A stretch of DNA of 12,714 nt from an uncultured Bacilli bacterium (GCA_934133115.1 CAKPAV010000017.1:1-12714), one strand, 5' to 3'. Counted from the first letter of the stretch, positions 1 to 6,924 are shown. Notes: generated by a model not told the origin, from the letters alone. Numbers and translations: made by a program.

Positions 1-383
1 AAACTGGGTATATTGCAATCGATAGAGAAAATAATTTTAATGCTTTGTCTTCTATATTAAAAGGCGTTAGATATCTAAAAAATGATTTGGCGGATATGTA
101 TGTTGCACCAGAAGGAACAAGAAGTAAAAGTGGTGAATTATTGCCGTTTAAAGCCGGAGCGCTTAAAATTGCCACTAAAGCGGAAGCTCCTATCGTGGTA
201 ATTAGTTTACTTAATTGTAACAAGATACATAAAAATTTCCCATTTAAAAGAACACATGTCTATATGGATGTTATTAATGTTATTTATTCTGAAGAATATG
301 AAACTATGAATAGCATTGAAATTAGTGACTTTGTTCGAAATGAAATAAATACTCAACTTAAGAAAAGAAAGGAATCAATTTAA
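1..383 (+). CDS. plsC: 1-acyl-sn-glycerol-3-phosphate acyltransferase (PlsC family), 3' part only
   Basis: The gene runs in from the left edge; the first whole codon in frame begins at base 3 and the stop is TAA at 381-383. A TTG at 45 is not the start, because the frame is open upstream and reads TGYIAIDRENNFNAL, as expected before the next conserved block. The family transfers an acyl chain from acyl-ACP, acyl-CoA or acyl-phosphate to lysophosphatidic acid, giving phosphatidic acid at the inner face of the membrane. Visible hallmarks are the substrate-binding block APEGTRSKSG and, about 20 residues on, the APIVVISL strand that matches block IV. The catalytic HX4D block lies outside the window. 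The lipid kinase gene begins 2 nt after the stop, so the two are surely cotranscribed, and both make phosphatidic acid. Confidence 0.88.
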   Translation, partial: TGYIAIDRENNFNALSSILKGVRYLKNDLADMYVAPEGTRSKSGELLPFKAGALKIATKAEAPIVVISLLNCNKIHKNFPFKRTHVYMDVINVIYSEEYETMNSIEISDFVRNEINTQLKKRKESI

Positions 384-385
384 TT

Positions 386-1237
386 ATGAATTATTTATTA
401 TTTAATCCTTTAGCAGACAATGGAAATGGTGAAAAAACTGCGCTGGAGGCAAAAGAAAAACTAAAAGCACGTTTTGGTGAGATGGAAAGTAGAAATGTTT
501 TAGATATTAACTCTAAGCAATTCGTTGGTTCTCTTACCAAAAAAGATATATTAGTTCTTGTTGGCGGGGATGGAACTATTAATCATATGGCTAATGAAAT
601 TAAGGGACTAAACGTACCATGCGATATTTATGTTTATAAAGCAGGAACAGGAAATGACTTTTTAAGAGATGTTAATGATGAAATTGATGAAGATGGATTA
701 CTTTTAATAAACAAATATATAAAACATCTACCAAAAGTAACAATTAATGGAAAAACCACATTATTTATTAATGGTATTGGTTTTGGCATTGATGGTCAAG
801 TTTGTGAAGTTGCGGATAATATGAAAGCAAAAGGTGCTAAAAAAATTAGTTATCCAGGTATTTCAGTTAAACTAGCTTTATTTAAATATAAATGTCCCAA
901 AGCTACTGTTAAAGTTGATGGCAAAGAAATAAAATATAAACGTGTTTGGTTGGCATCAGCGATGAATGGTAGATTTTATGGTGGCGGTATGATGGTTGCG
1001 CCATCACAAGATCGATTAAGCAATAAATTATCAATGGTTTGTATGCATGGTGGATCAAGAATTAAAGCTCTAATTGTTTTCGTTGGTATTTTTAAAGGAG
1101 AACACGTTAAACATAAAGAAATGGTTGATATTGTAGAAGGAAAGAAAATCGAGGTTACATTTGATCATCCATGTGCTTTACAAATTGATGGAGAAACTGT
1201 TAGAAACGTAACTTCTTATGTTGCTGAAATTGAATAG
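386..1237 (+). CDS. Diacylglycerol/lipid kinase (DagK/YegS family)
   Basis: This 283-residue soluble protein is the normal length for bacterial DagK-type lipid kinases, which phosphorylate diacylglycerol (or a related lipid) with ATP and return it to phosphatidic acid. Hallmarks are the NPLADNGNG segment at residues 7-15, the nucleotide-binding GGDGT at 60-64, the GTGND block at 87-91, the INGIGFGIDGQV strand near 128-139, the GGGMMVAP segment near 200 and the C-terminal QIDGE. The start is ATG 386, 2 nt after the acyltransferase stop, with AAAGGA about 13 nt upstream, so translational coupling is likely. Pairing with PlsC supports a role in phospholipid turnover. The exact lipid substrate (diacylglycerol, undecaprenol or other) cannot be told from the sequence. 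The stop is TAG at 1235-1237. Confidence 0.88.
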   Translation: MNYLLFNPLADNGNGEKTALEAKEKLKARFGEMESRNVLDINSKQFVGSLTKKDILVLVGGDGTINHMANEIKGLNVPCDIYVYKAGTGNDFLRDVNDEIDEDGLLLINKYIKHLPKVTINGKTTLFINGIGFGIDGQVCEVADNMKAKGAKKISYPGISVKLALFKYKCPKATVKVDGKEIKYKRVWLASAMNGRFYGGGMMVAPSQDRLSNKLSMVCMHGGSRIKALIVFVGIFKGEHVKHKEMVDIVEGKKIEVTFDHPCALQIDGETVRNVTSYVAEIE

Positions 1238-1312
1238 TTGTATTTTTTCAAAATACCAAAATATGTAATTTAATCACTAATAATTTTGACAAATGACAAT
1301 TTTACTTAAAAG

Positions 1313-1341
1313 TTGAAATTATCGAATTAATAAAATATAGT
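1313..1341 (+). promoter_or_regulatory. Sigma-A promoter of the small RNA
   Basis: The -35 box is TTGAAA (1313-1318), the spacer is 17 bp and the -10 box is TATAGT (1336-1341); each box differs from consensus at one position. The expected start of transcription, about 7 nt past the -10 box, is G1348, exactly the first paired base of the large hairpin. A separate TTGACA at 1286-1291 has no -10 box at a workable distance. Confidence 0.6.
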
Positions 1342-1347
1342 AGTCAT

Positions 1348-1454
1348 GTTAAGAAGATTTTCGGCACACACCTTGCCCTCATAAATCATTACTAATAAAT
1401 TAATAGAGTTCCAACATTAGTAATCGTGTGCTAAAATCATCTTAACTTTTTTTT
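1348..1454 (+). ncRNA. Candidate structured small RNA, about 107 nt, ending in its own terminator
   Basis: The two ends of this segment are near-perfect complements: 1348-1369 pairs with 1426-1446 as 7 bp, an A-A mismatch, 6 bp, a bulged C, one G-U and 6 bp. Inside, ATTACTAAT (1388-1396) pairs with ATTAGTAAT (1416-1424) over 9 bp and closes a 19-nt loop. Between the helices there are 18 unpaired bases on the 5' side (1370-1387, C-rich) and one on the 3' side. The outer stem runs straight into T8 (1447-1454), so it doubles as an intrinsic terminator, and a promoter ends 6 nt before it. Promoter, structure and terminator together define a free-standing RNA gene. The closed rod with one large asymmetric bulge recalls 6S RNA, but it is much shorter than the usual 6S length and I do not recognise the family. 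A very long terminator for the upstream operon is the main alternative. Confidence 0.55.
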
Positions 1455-1711
1455 GTTTAAAATCATTTGAAATAATTGTGAGTAAGAATCAAGTTGACTA
1501 GTTGATTGCCAGTAATTATTTATTCAGCAAATGTATTAAGCGTATTAAAGAATCAGTGCAAGAATTAACTGATAAAACAAATTTATGGTGATAAGTAGTA
1601 TGTAATATAACAAAAATTAAGTCTTTGCGTAAAATCATATCTTCAAATATTAATTCTCAAATTTCTAATTCTAGAATAATAATAAGAATTACTGATAAAA
1701 AAATTTACTAT

Positions 1712-1739
1712 TTGTTTGGTATCACTTTTATGCTACAAT
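1712..1739 (+). promoter_or_regulatory. Promoter of the lipoprotein gene (extended -10)
   Basis: TTGTTT (1712-1717), 16 bp, then TGC-TACAAT with the -10 box at 1734-1739. The TG one base before the -10 box makes it an extended -10 promoter, which would make up for the poor -35 box. Transcription should begin near 1746, giving a leader of about 23 nt with AAGGAG at 1754-1759. The gene is therefore transcribed apart from the lipid genes. Confidence 0.6.
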
Positions 1740-1768
1740 TTTTTTAATAACCAAAGGAGCAATAATGT

Positions 1769-3130
1769 ATGACAAGTTTAAAGAAAATTTTAATATCAGC
1801 AATATTATTAGTTGTTGCTTCTTCATGTGAAATTCATTTTGAATTTATTAGCAACTCTAATAGTGGTAATTCACTAAGCCCATCAGCATCAAATGTTTTG
1901 CCATCACCTATTAGCACGTCAACTAGTAGCGGTAGTGCAAGTATTAGTATTTCCAATAGCAATTCAAATATTAATTCAATGGATAGTAAACCAAGTAATT
2001 CAATTTCTACAAGCACTAGTGTAGTAAAAGACCTGAAGACATTATCAATCACTAGCAATATTGATGTTGGTAAATATGATACAAACTGGGGAGAAGTTTC
2101 TCTTGATGGATATGATTTTGAATATTATCGAGCAGGGTATAACTATGGAGGATTACTTACCCTTCAGACCTTTGAAAGTCCATTTGAAAACATTCAATCT
2201 TTAGAAGGAATGCTATATAATGTTTCACCAATATATGGTATGTCAACAATCGAAATCACTTATAAAACTATATCCGCTAGTAAAAAGCCAATTTTAAGAT
2301 TTGGAAAAAATTATCTGTTACAAGAATTTCTAGAAATGGAAATTGAAAATCAAAGCAATGCGACACATGCATATAATGTTTATGATTGTAACTTCTTTAA
2401 AATAGAAACAAATAAAGCTAATATGGAAATAAGTAAGATTGTTATAAAATACACAGGAATAAAAACTACTTTTGATAACAAATATTTATCTTCAGGCTTA
2501 AACACCAATCGTTTAAATCCAGTTAGTTATAATGATGTCTATGATGGCTTAACGGTCCGTGTGCCAACAAAAGTTAACTATAATGAGTCAACTTATACAA
2601 TATTAGAAGAAAAAGAATATACATATTATTCTTATGATTATATTTCTAGTCATACTAGTTTGGCCGACAAAGCGGCTTATACTGATCCAATGGATGTGGC
2701 AATATACTTTAATACTTTTAAGACATATCCAGCAAATTATGTAAGTAAAAGCAATTATCGTAATGCTTATAGCATATTTAAATCTAATACTCGTTGTGTA
2801 TCTGATTATGATCGAACTGATGGGTATGCCACTAATATTCCCTATGTAAAAAACAATTATACAGGAAAACCTATTTATTATGAATGTGACATAGCTTTGG
2901 ATGACTCATATAGTTCCAGTAATAGAGGATCAGCAAGATTGGTTGTTTGGTTAGATGGTTTTAATCAACAATATGCCACAAATTATAATGATTCTCCTGT
3001 TTCGTTATATACCGATGATCATTATTCGACTTTTTCTGAATATTTAAATGATGGCACATTTGGTAGATTTTTTAACGCAGAGCAAAATAGTACATCATTT
3101 GTTTGGGGATGTGCTAATACAATCAGCTAA
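1769..3130 (+). CDS. Surface lipoprotein with C-terminal barnase-type ribonuclease domain
   Basis: 453 residues. Residues 1-20 form a lipoprotein signal (basic MTSLKK, hydrophobic core, ASSC lipobox with Cys20), so the protein should be lipid-anchored outside the membrane. Residues 21-88 are a Ser/Asn-rich stalk (about 37% Ser). Residues 90-230 are a beta-rich region I do not recognise. Residues 303-433 match barnase/binase: DVAIYFNTFKTYPANYVSKS aligns with the barnase N-terminal helix and following strand, ECDIAL with EADINY, RGSAR with RNSDR and TDDHYSTF with TTDHYQTF. By this alignment barnase K27, E73, R83, R87 and H102 correspond to K327, E372, R386, R390 and H418, all present, so guanyl-preferring RNA cleavage is expected. 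The loops E372-R386 and R390-H418 are longer than in barnase. ATG 1769 is chosen because AAGGAG lies 9 nt upstream and the frame gives the signal peptide. No barstar-like gene lies in the window. Activity, and whether it serves feeding or attack, is inference. Confidence 0.8.
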   Translation: MTSLKKILISAILLVVASSCEIHFEFISNSNSGNSLSPSASNVLPSPISTSTSSGSASISISNSNSNINSMDSKPSNSISTSTSVVKDLKTLSITSNIDVGKYDTNWGEVSLDGYDFEYYRAGYNYGGLLTLQTFESPFENIQSLEGMLYNVSPIYGMSTIEITYKTISASKKPILRFGKNYLLQEFLEMEIENQSNATHAYNVYDCNFFKIETNKANMEISKIVIKYTGIKTTFDNKYLSSGLNTNRLNPVSYNDVYDGLTVRVPTKVNYNESTYTILEEKEYTYYSYDYISSHTSLADKAAYTDPMDVAIYFNTFKTYPANYVSKSNYRNAYSIFKSNTRCVSDYDRTDGYATNIPYVKNNYTGKPIYYECDIALDDSYSSSNRGSARLVVWLDGFNQQYATNYNDSPVSLYTDDHYSTFSEYLNDGTFGRFFNAEQNSTSFVWGCANTIS

Positions 3131-3137
3131 TAATTTT

Positions 3138-3167
3138 TTGAACTATTAAATTTGTTATACATATGAT
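3138..3167 (+). promoter_or_regulatory. Promoter of the purine permease gene
   Basis: TTGAAC (3138-3143), 18 bp, TATGAT (3162-3167). The expected transcription start near 3174 lies downstream of the ATG at 3163, which supports the later start at 3199 with AAGGAG at 3182-3187. The leader is only about 25 nt, too short to hold a purine riboswitch. Confidence 0.55.
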
Positions 3168-3198
3168 AAAATTAATTGAAAAAGGAGAAAAATTATTT

Positions 3199-4671
3199 AT
3201 GAAAAATATCGTTGAAAAACTTTTTCATGTGAATGAAAAAGGATCAAGTATTAAGACAGAAATAATTGGTGGATTAATTACCTTTATTGCAATGTGTTAT
3301 ATTTTGCCAGTAAATGCTGCAATTTTGGCCGATATGGGAATGAGCAAATTAGGAGTATTTGCTATGACCGCATTAGTTGGTGCTTTAGTAACATTTATTA
3401 TGGGATTTGTTGCTAATTATCCGGTTGTTCTTAGTGCGGGTATGGGATTGAATGCGTATTTAGCTTACACTATCTGTGGAAGTGCAGGGTATTCTTGGCA
3501 ACAAGGAATGATTTTATTAACAATATCTGGATTATTATTCTTAATATTATCTCTTACTCCAGTAAGAAAAATTATTATTGAAGCAATACCACGAGATTTA
3601 CAACTTATTATTTCTAGTGCTTTAGGGGCTTTTATTTGCTTTGTGGGATTAAGAAATTCCGGTGTTATTGTTGAAGGATCAACATTAGTACAATTAGGTG
3701 ATTTTTTAAACCCATCAACGATAATTTCAATAGTTGCTATTATCTTGTGTTTTGGTCTAATGTTTTCTAAGAATAAAGTTATTTCTACTTTGGCAATACC
3801 AATTAGCATTTTGGTTGCCGCTCTGGCGGGCATAGTTACTTCAACTATCTTAATTAATAATGGATCTTTATCTGAAATTGATGGAGTATGGATGTTTAAA
3901 TTAAATGAAAATATTTCTTATGTTAGCAAATTACCAATCGCACCTTGGCTTGACAATAATGTTAGTTGGGGTATGAGTGGTGCCAAAGATGTCTTATTTT
4001 TTGGCTTATTAAATGAAGGATATAGTACACAAGATTTTGGAAATGACTTATTAAAAGTAATCTCTACACCTACATCATATATTGCAATTTTCTCATTGAT
4101 ATTTGTTAACTTATTTGATACAACTGCTACACTACTTGCTGTAGGAAGAAATACTGGTATTATTGATGAACAAGGAAAAATGCAAAATTATCAAAAAGCA
4201 GTTTTGGCTGATGCTGTGGGTGCCACAATATGTGGACCATTAGGAACATCAACTGTTACATCTTTTGCTGAAAGCAATGTTGGCGCAGAAATGGGAGCTA
4301 AAACTGGTTTAGCAGCAATAACTGCGGGATTAATGTTCTTATTATCAGCATTTATTTATCCAGTATTTTCAATATTCACGGCTGGTTCAGTTACCGCTCC
4401 AGCGCTGGTGTGTGTTGGCGCAATGATTTTTGTGGGTAATTTTAAAGACATTAATTTTAATGATCGTATTGTTGCATTTACAGGGTTTATTACTGTTATA
4501 TTCTCATTATTAACATATTCAATTGCTTCAGGTATTGGCATTGGATTAATTGCTTATTGTGTTATGATGCTTGTAGCAAAGCGTAGAAAAGAAGTATCTA
4601 TTCCTATTTATATTGTTGCAATATTATTTGTAATTTCCTTTGCTTTATCGGCAATAATGACTATTTTATAA
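3199..4671 (+). CDS. NCS2-family purine permease (AzgA/PbuG-like)
   Basis: 490 residues and about 12-13 hydrophobic membrane segments. Members of the PbuG/AzgA branch of NCS2 import adenine, guanine or hypoxanthine with protons. The N-terminal block IKTEIIGGLITFIAMCYIL is the family signature (TEI-x-AG-LTTF-x-TMAYI). The central block NLFDTTATLLAVGR, followed by LADAVGATICGPLGTSTVT and then ESNVGAEMGAKTGL, carries the conserved Asp/Thr and Glu sites of the substrate pocket. An in-frame ATG at 3163 would add 12 residues, but it overlaps the -10 box and lacks a ribosome binding site, while ATG 3199 has AAGGAG 11 nt upstream. The TVP38 gene begins 1 nt after the stop, so the two form an operon. 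Which purine is carried cannot be read from the sequence. Confidence 0.9.
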   Translation: MKNIVEKLFHVNEKGSSIKTEIIGGLITFIAMCYILPVNAAILADMGMSKLGVFAMTALVGALVTFIMGFVANYPVVLSAGMGLNAYLAYTICGSAGYSWQQGMILLTISGLLFLILSLTPVRKIIIEAIPRDLQLIISSALGAFICFVGLRNSGVIVEGSTLVQLGDFLNPSTIISIVAIILCFGLMFSKNKVISTLAIPISILVAALAGIVTSTILINNGSLSEIDGVWMFKLNENISYVSKLPIAPWLDNNVSWGMSGAKDVLFFGLLNEGYSTQDFGNDLLKVISTPTSYIAIFSLIFVNLFDTTATLLAVGRNTGIIDEQGKMQNYQKAVLADAVGATICGPLGTSTVTSFAESNVGAEMGAKTGLAAITAGLMFLLSAFIYPVFSIFTAGSVTAPALVCVGAMIFVGNFKDINFNDRIVAFTGFITVIFSLLTYSIASGIGIGLIAYCVMMLVAKRRKEVSIPIYIVAILFVISFALSAIMTIL

Positions 4672-4672
4672 T

Positions 4673-5551
4673 ATGAATAGATATACAAAAATAATATTGT
4701 ATTGCCTAGAAATTTTAATGCTGGTATTTATTTTTATCGGCAATAAATTATGGATGAATGGATGGTCAAATATTTTAAGAATAATTATTGATATAATAAC
4801 TATTCTTTTAATGATTATAACTTTAGTTTTGCTAATACTAAAGAAAGAAGAACTATTTAAATTAATATTTACTGGCACAATTATATTTTTCATTCTATTT
4901 TATGCTTTAGTAATAGTTAATAAAGTGTTTAATTTAGATGGAATAAGTAGTGATGAAGAAAAAGTAGAACACATCATAAAGCTTATTCAAAAGACAGGAC
5001 CATATGGTAAAATTGTGTTTGTTTTATTACAAATATTGCAAGTCGTAGTACTTCCTTTGCCGGCTTTATTATGTTATGTATCCGGTGTCATGATTTATGG
5101 ACCTTTAGAGGCATTTATTTTGTCTTCTATAGGTGTATTTATTGGATCGATGGTTTGTTATGTAATTGGCCGATTTTGTGGGAGAAAAGTAGTACACTGG
5201 TTAGCGGGAGATAAAATGGATAAGTATTTAAATATTTTATCTACAAGAGGGAAAGGACCTTTTGTAATCATGCAATTATTACCATTTTTCCCTGATGATG
5301 TATTATGTATTTTAGCTGGTGTTACTAATATGAATTTTTGGTTTTATTTAATTATAATGCTAGTTATTAGGCCGATAGTTATAGCGGTTTATTGCTTTTT
5401 TGGAAGTGGAACGATTATTCCATTTTCCGGCTGGGGAATACCAGTTTGGATATTAGTATTTGTGGTCTTTGTTGTAATAGGAATATTGACATACAAATAT
5501 CAAGATAAAATTGATGAATGGTTTTTAAAACATAAACCAATTAAAAAATGA
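4673..5551 (+). CDS. TVP38/TMEM64 (DedA/VTT superfamily) membrane protein
   Basis: 292 residues. Two or three N-terminal hydrophobic segments (about 5-80) precede the VTT domain (about 110-255). Recognisable parts are QVVVLPLPALLCYVSGVMIYGP (re-entrant loop type, residues 123-144), GSMVCYVIGRFCGR (158-171, the G...Y..GR signature) and QLLPFFPDDVLCILAG (201-216, the PxxPDd motif with Asp208/Asp209). Related proteins act as lipid scramblases or flippases, or affect membrane potential; the role here is inferred from family only. The gene starts 1 nt after the permease stop and has no clear Shine-Dalgarno sequence, so it probably depends on translational coupling. Its TGA stop (5549-5551) is part of the terminator stem and is followed at once by TAG. 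Confidence 0.85.
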   Translation: MNRYTKIILYCLEILMLVFIFIGNKLWMNGWSNILRIIIDIITILLMIITLVLLILKKEELFKLIFTGTIIFFILFYALVIVNKVFNLDGISSDEEKVEHIIKLIQKTGPYGKIVFVLLQILQVVVLPLPALLCYVSGVMIYGPLEAFILSSIGVFIGSMVCYVIGRFCGRKVVHWLAGDKMDKYLNILSTRGKGPFVIMQLLPFFPDDVLCILAGVTNMNFWFYLIIMLVIRPIVIAVYCFFGSGTIIPFSGWGIPVWILVFVVFVVIGILTYKYQDKIDEWFLKHKPIKK

Positions 5552-5573
5552 TAGCAAATCCGCTATCATTTTT
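5544..5573. terminator. Bidirectional intrinsic terminator between the TVP38 and pepT genes
   Basis: AAAAATGATAGC (5544-5555) pairs over 12 bp with GCTATCATTTTT (5562-5573) around a 6-nt loop. T5 on the plus strand and T6 on the minus strand follow the GC-bearing stem, so it can stop both converging transcripts. It overlaps the last codons of the TVP38 gene and ends 6 nt before the pepT stop. Confidence 0.85.
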
Positions 5574-5579
5574 GTTAGA

Positions 5580-6788
5580 TTATTTAACTAATTCTAATAA
5601 TATTTTTACCATTTTTTCCATTTGAGTTAAAGATACATATTCGAATTTTCCGTGATAATTATATCCACCAGTTCCTAAATTTGGTGTAGGCAGTCCTTTA
5701 ACAGTTAATGTTGCACCATCTGTTCCACCACGAATAGGAGAGAATTTAAATGGAATATTTAATTTATTGTAAGTTTCAACAACGCGGTTAAGCGAACGAG
5801 GATCTTTTTCAATATATGGGCGCATATTTTGATAACTATCAGTTATAGATAAAGTAACAATTTCATATTCGTATTTATGATTTAAAATATCTCTAGCAAT
5901 TTCAAAGTCTTTCTTTTGCTTCTCAAATAGTTCTTTTGAGTGATTACGAATTATGAATTGCATTGAAGTATGTTCGCAATCGCCTTTTATATTATGTAAA
6001 TGATTAAACCCTTGATAGCCATCTGTTTTACTTGGAATCATATCAATAGGTAACAAATCATTGAATTCTTCCGCGACTAAGATGGAATTAATCATTTTTC
6101 CTTTAGCGGAACCTGGGTGAATGCTCTTACCATAAATTTCAACATCAGCAGAAGCAGCATTGAAGTTTTCGTATTCAATCAAATCAATTTCTCCACCATC
6201 AATTGTATAAGCATAGTTAGCATCAAATTCAGTTATATCAAAATTATCAGTACCGCGTCCGATTTCTTCATCTGGAGTGAAAGCAATGCTAATTTGTCCA
6301 TGTTTTATATTAGGGTGTTTAACTAATTCTTCCACTAAAGACATGATAATTGCAATACCTGCTTTATCATCAGCGCCTAAAAGAGAAGTACCATCAGTAA
6401 CAATTAAAGTTTCGCCAATGTTTTGTAAAAGAGTAGGAAATGTTTTGGTGTCTAAAATGATATTTAAATCTTTGTTTAAAACAATATCACTACCATCATA
6501 GTTTGTTATTGTTCTTGGTTTTACATTATCACCATTAAAATCTGGAGATGTATCCATATGACTTATGAATCCAATTTTATCTTTTGCTTCTTCACAATTT
6601 GCTTCGATTTTAGCATATACAATGCCATATTTATTCAAATAAGCATTAGTAATACCTAAACTTTGTAAATCATTAACAAGCTTACGAGCAAGATTTAATT
6701 GCTTACTTGTTGATGGATAAGTAGGAGATGATTCATCACTTTGCGTATCAATATCTACATAACTTAGGAAACGTTCTTTAATATTCAT
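5580..6788 (-). CDS. pepT: Peptidase T (tripeptide aminopeptidase), M20B
   Basis: 402 residues, close to E. coli PepT (408). It is a cytosolic two-zinc aminopeptidase that removes the N-terminal residue of tripeptides. Metal and catalytic residues are in place: H77 and D79 in SHMDTSPD, D140 in LLGADDKAG, E174/E175 in FTPDEEIGRG, D197 in TIDGGE and H379 in NYHGKFEY, almost the same numbers as in the E. coli enzyme. The conserved RGGTDGATLT block is also present. The start is the ATG whose A is at 6788, because GAAGGGA (6797-6803 on the plus strand) lies 8 nt before it. A longer frame beginning at 6821 would start inside the probable -10 box. The gene stands alone on the minus strand, divergent from rplS and convergent with TVP38. 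The stop is TAA (5580-5582). Confidence 0.95.
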   Translation of the reverse strand: MNIKERFLSYVDIDTQSDESSPTYPSTSKQLNLARKLVNDLQSLGITNAYLNKYGIVYAKIEANCEEAKDKIGFISHMDTSPDFNGDNVKPRTITNYDGSDIVLNKDLNIILDTKTFPTLLQNIGETLIVTDGTSLLGADDKAGIAIIMSLVEELVKHPNIKHGQISIAFTPDEEIGRGTDNFDITEFDANYAYTIDGGEIDLIEYENFNAASADVEIYGKSIHPGSAKGKMINSILVAEEFNDLLPIDMIPSKTDGYQGFNHLHNIKGDCEHTSMQFIIRNHSKELFEKQKKDFEIARDILNHKYEYEIVTLSITDSYQNMRPYIEKDPRSLNRVVETYNKLNIPFKFSPIRGGTDGATLTVKGLPTPNLGTGGYNYHGKFEYVSLTQMEKMVKILLELVK

Positions 6789-6816
6789 AATATCAATCCC
6801 TTCAAATACAACAAAT

Positions 6817-6844
6817 ATCATACACTAATTTTTTAATAAGTCCA
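6817..6844 (-). promoter_or_regulatory. Probable promoter of pepT
   Basis: On the minus strand TGGACT is followed after 16 bp by TATGAT (-10 box, plus-strand 6817-6822). The -10 box is good and the -35 box matches at 4 of 6 positions. Transcription from about 6810 gives a leader of some 22 nt, ending at the ATG at 6788. Confidence 0.45.
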
Positions 6845-6895
6845 TAAATCTGATAAAATATGTTTATAAAAAAGTGCAATCAAATAAATTTAATC

Positions 6896-6924
6896 TTGAA
6901 ATTATATATATTATTTGTTAGAAT
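6896..6924 (+). promoter_or_regulatory. Promoter of rplS (extended -10)
   Basis: TTGAAA (6896-6901), a 17-bp spacer, and TAGAAT (6919-6924) preceded by TGT, which forms an extended -10. The predicted transcription start, near 6931, lies within a base of the first hairpin of the leader. Confidence 0.7.

Larger units (their letters stand above)
1238..1768. other. 531-nt region without a protein gene
   Basis: No open frame with homology or a good ribosome binding site lies here on either strand. The left part carries a weak hairpin (GTATTTT/AAAATAC, 1240-1256) without a T-run, then the small-RNA unit at 1313-1454. The stretch 1455-1700 is low-complexity AT-rich DNA with an imperfect direct repeat (1563-1585 and 1686-1707) and short inverted repeats (TAATTCT 1666-1672 with AGAATTA 1685-1691). 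The right edge, 1712-1759, holds the promoter and ribosome binding site of the lipoprotein gene. The middle part may be the remains of a decayed gene, but nothing recognisable is left. Confidence 0.7.

Noticed and set aside
1240..1256. Hairpin GTATTTT/AAAATAC after dagK as a terminator
   Set aside because: The stem is almost all A-T and no T-run follows. The only convincing terminator in this gap is at 1348-1454.
1348..1454. Miniature transposable element with terminal inverted repeats
   Set aside because: No target-site duplication is visible at the ends, and the arms match a promoter start and a T8 terminator instead. Copy number elsewhere in the genome could not be checked.
1455..1710. 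Decayed protein gene between the small RNA and the lipoprotein promoter
   Set aside because: Short frames on both strands give no recognisable segment; the stretch reads as low-complexity intergenic DNA.
1765..1830. 21-codon frame from ATG 1765, overlapping the lipoprotein start
   Set aside because: It ends after 21 codons; the same AAGGAG better serves ATG 1769, which yields a signal peptide and long protein.
3163..3198. Longer N-terminus for the purine permease starting at ATG 3163
   Set aside because: That ATG is inside the probable -10 box and lacks a ribosome binding site, while ATG 3199 is preceded by AAGGAG and begins at the usual family position.
3465..3833. Open frame of 122 codons on the minus strand inside the permease gene
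   Set aside because: It is antisense to a well-supported gene, has no recognisable protein features and no promoter or ribosome binding site.
6789..6821. Longer N-terminus for PepT starting at 6821 on the minus strand
   Set aside because: The GAAGGGA site lies inside this extension and serves the ATG at 6788. The shorter protein also aligns residue for residue with E. coli PepT numbering.
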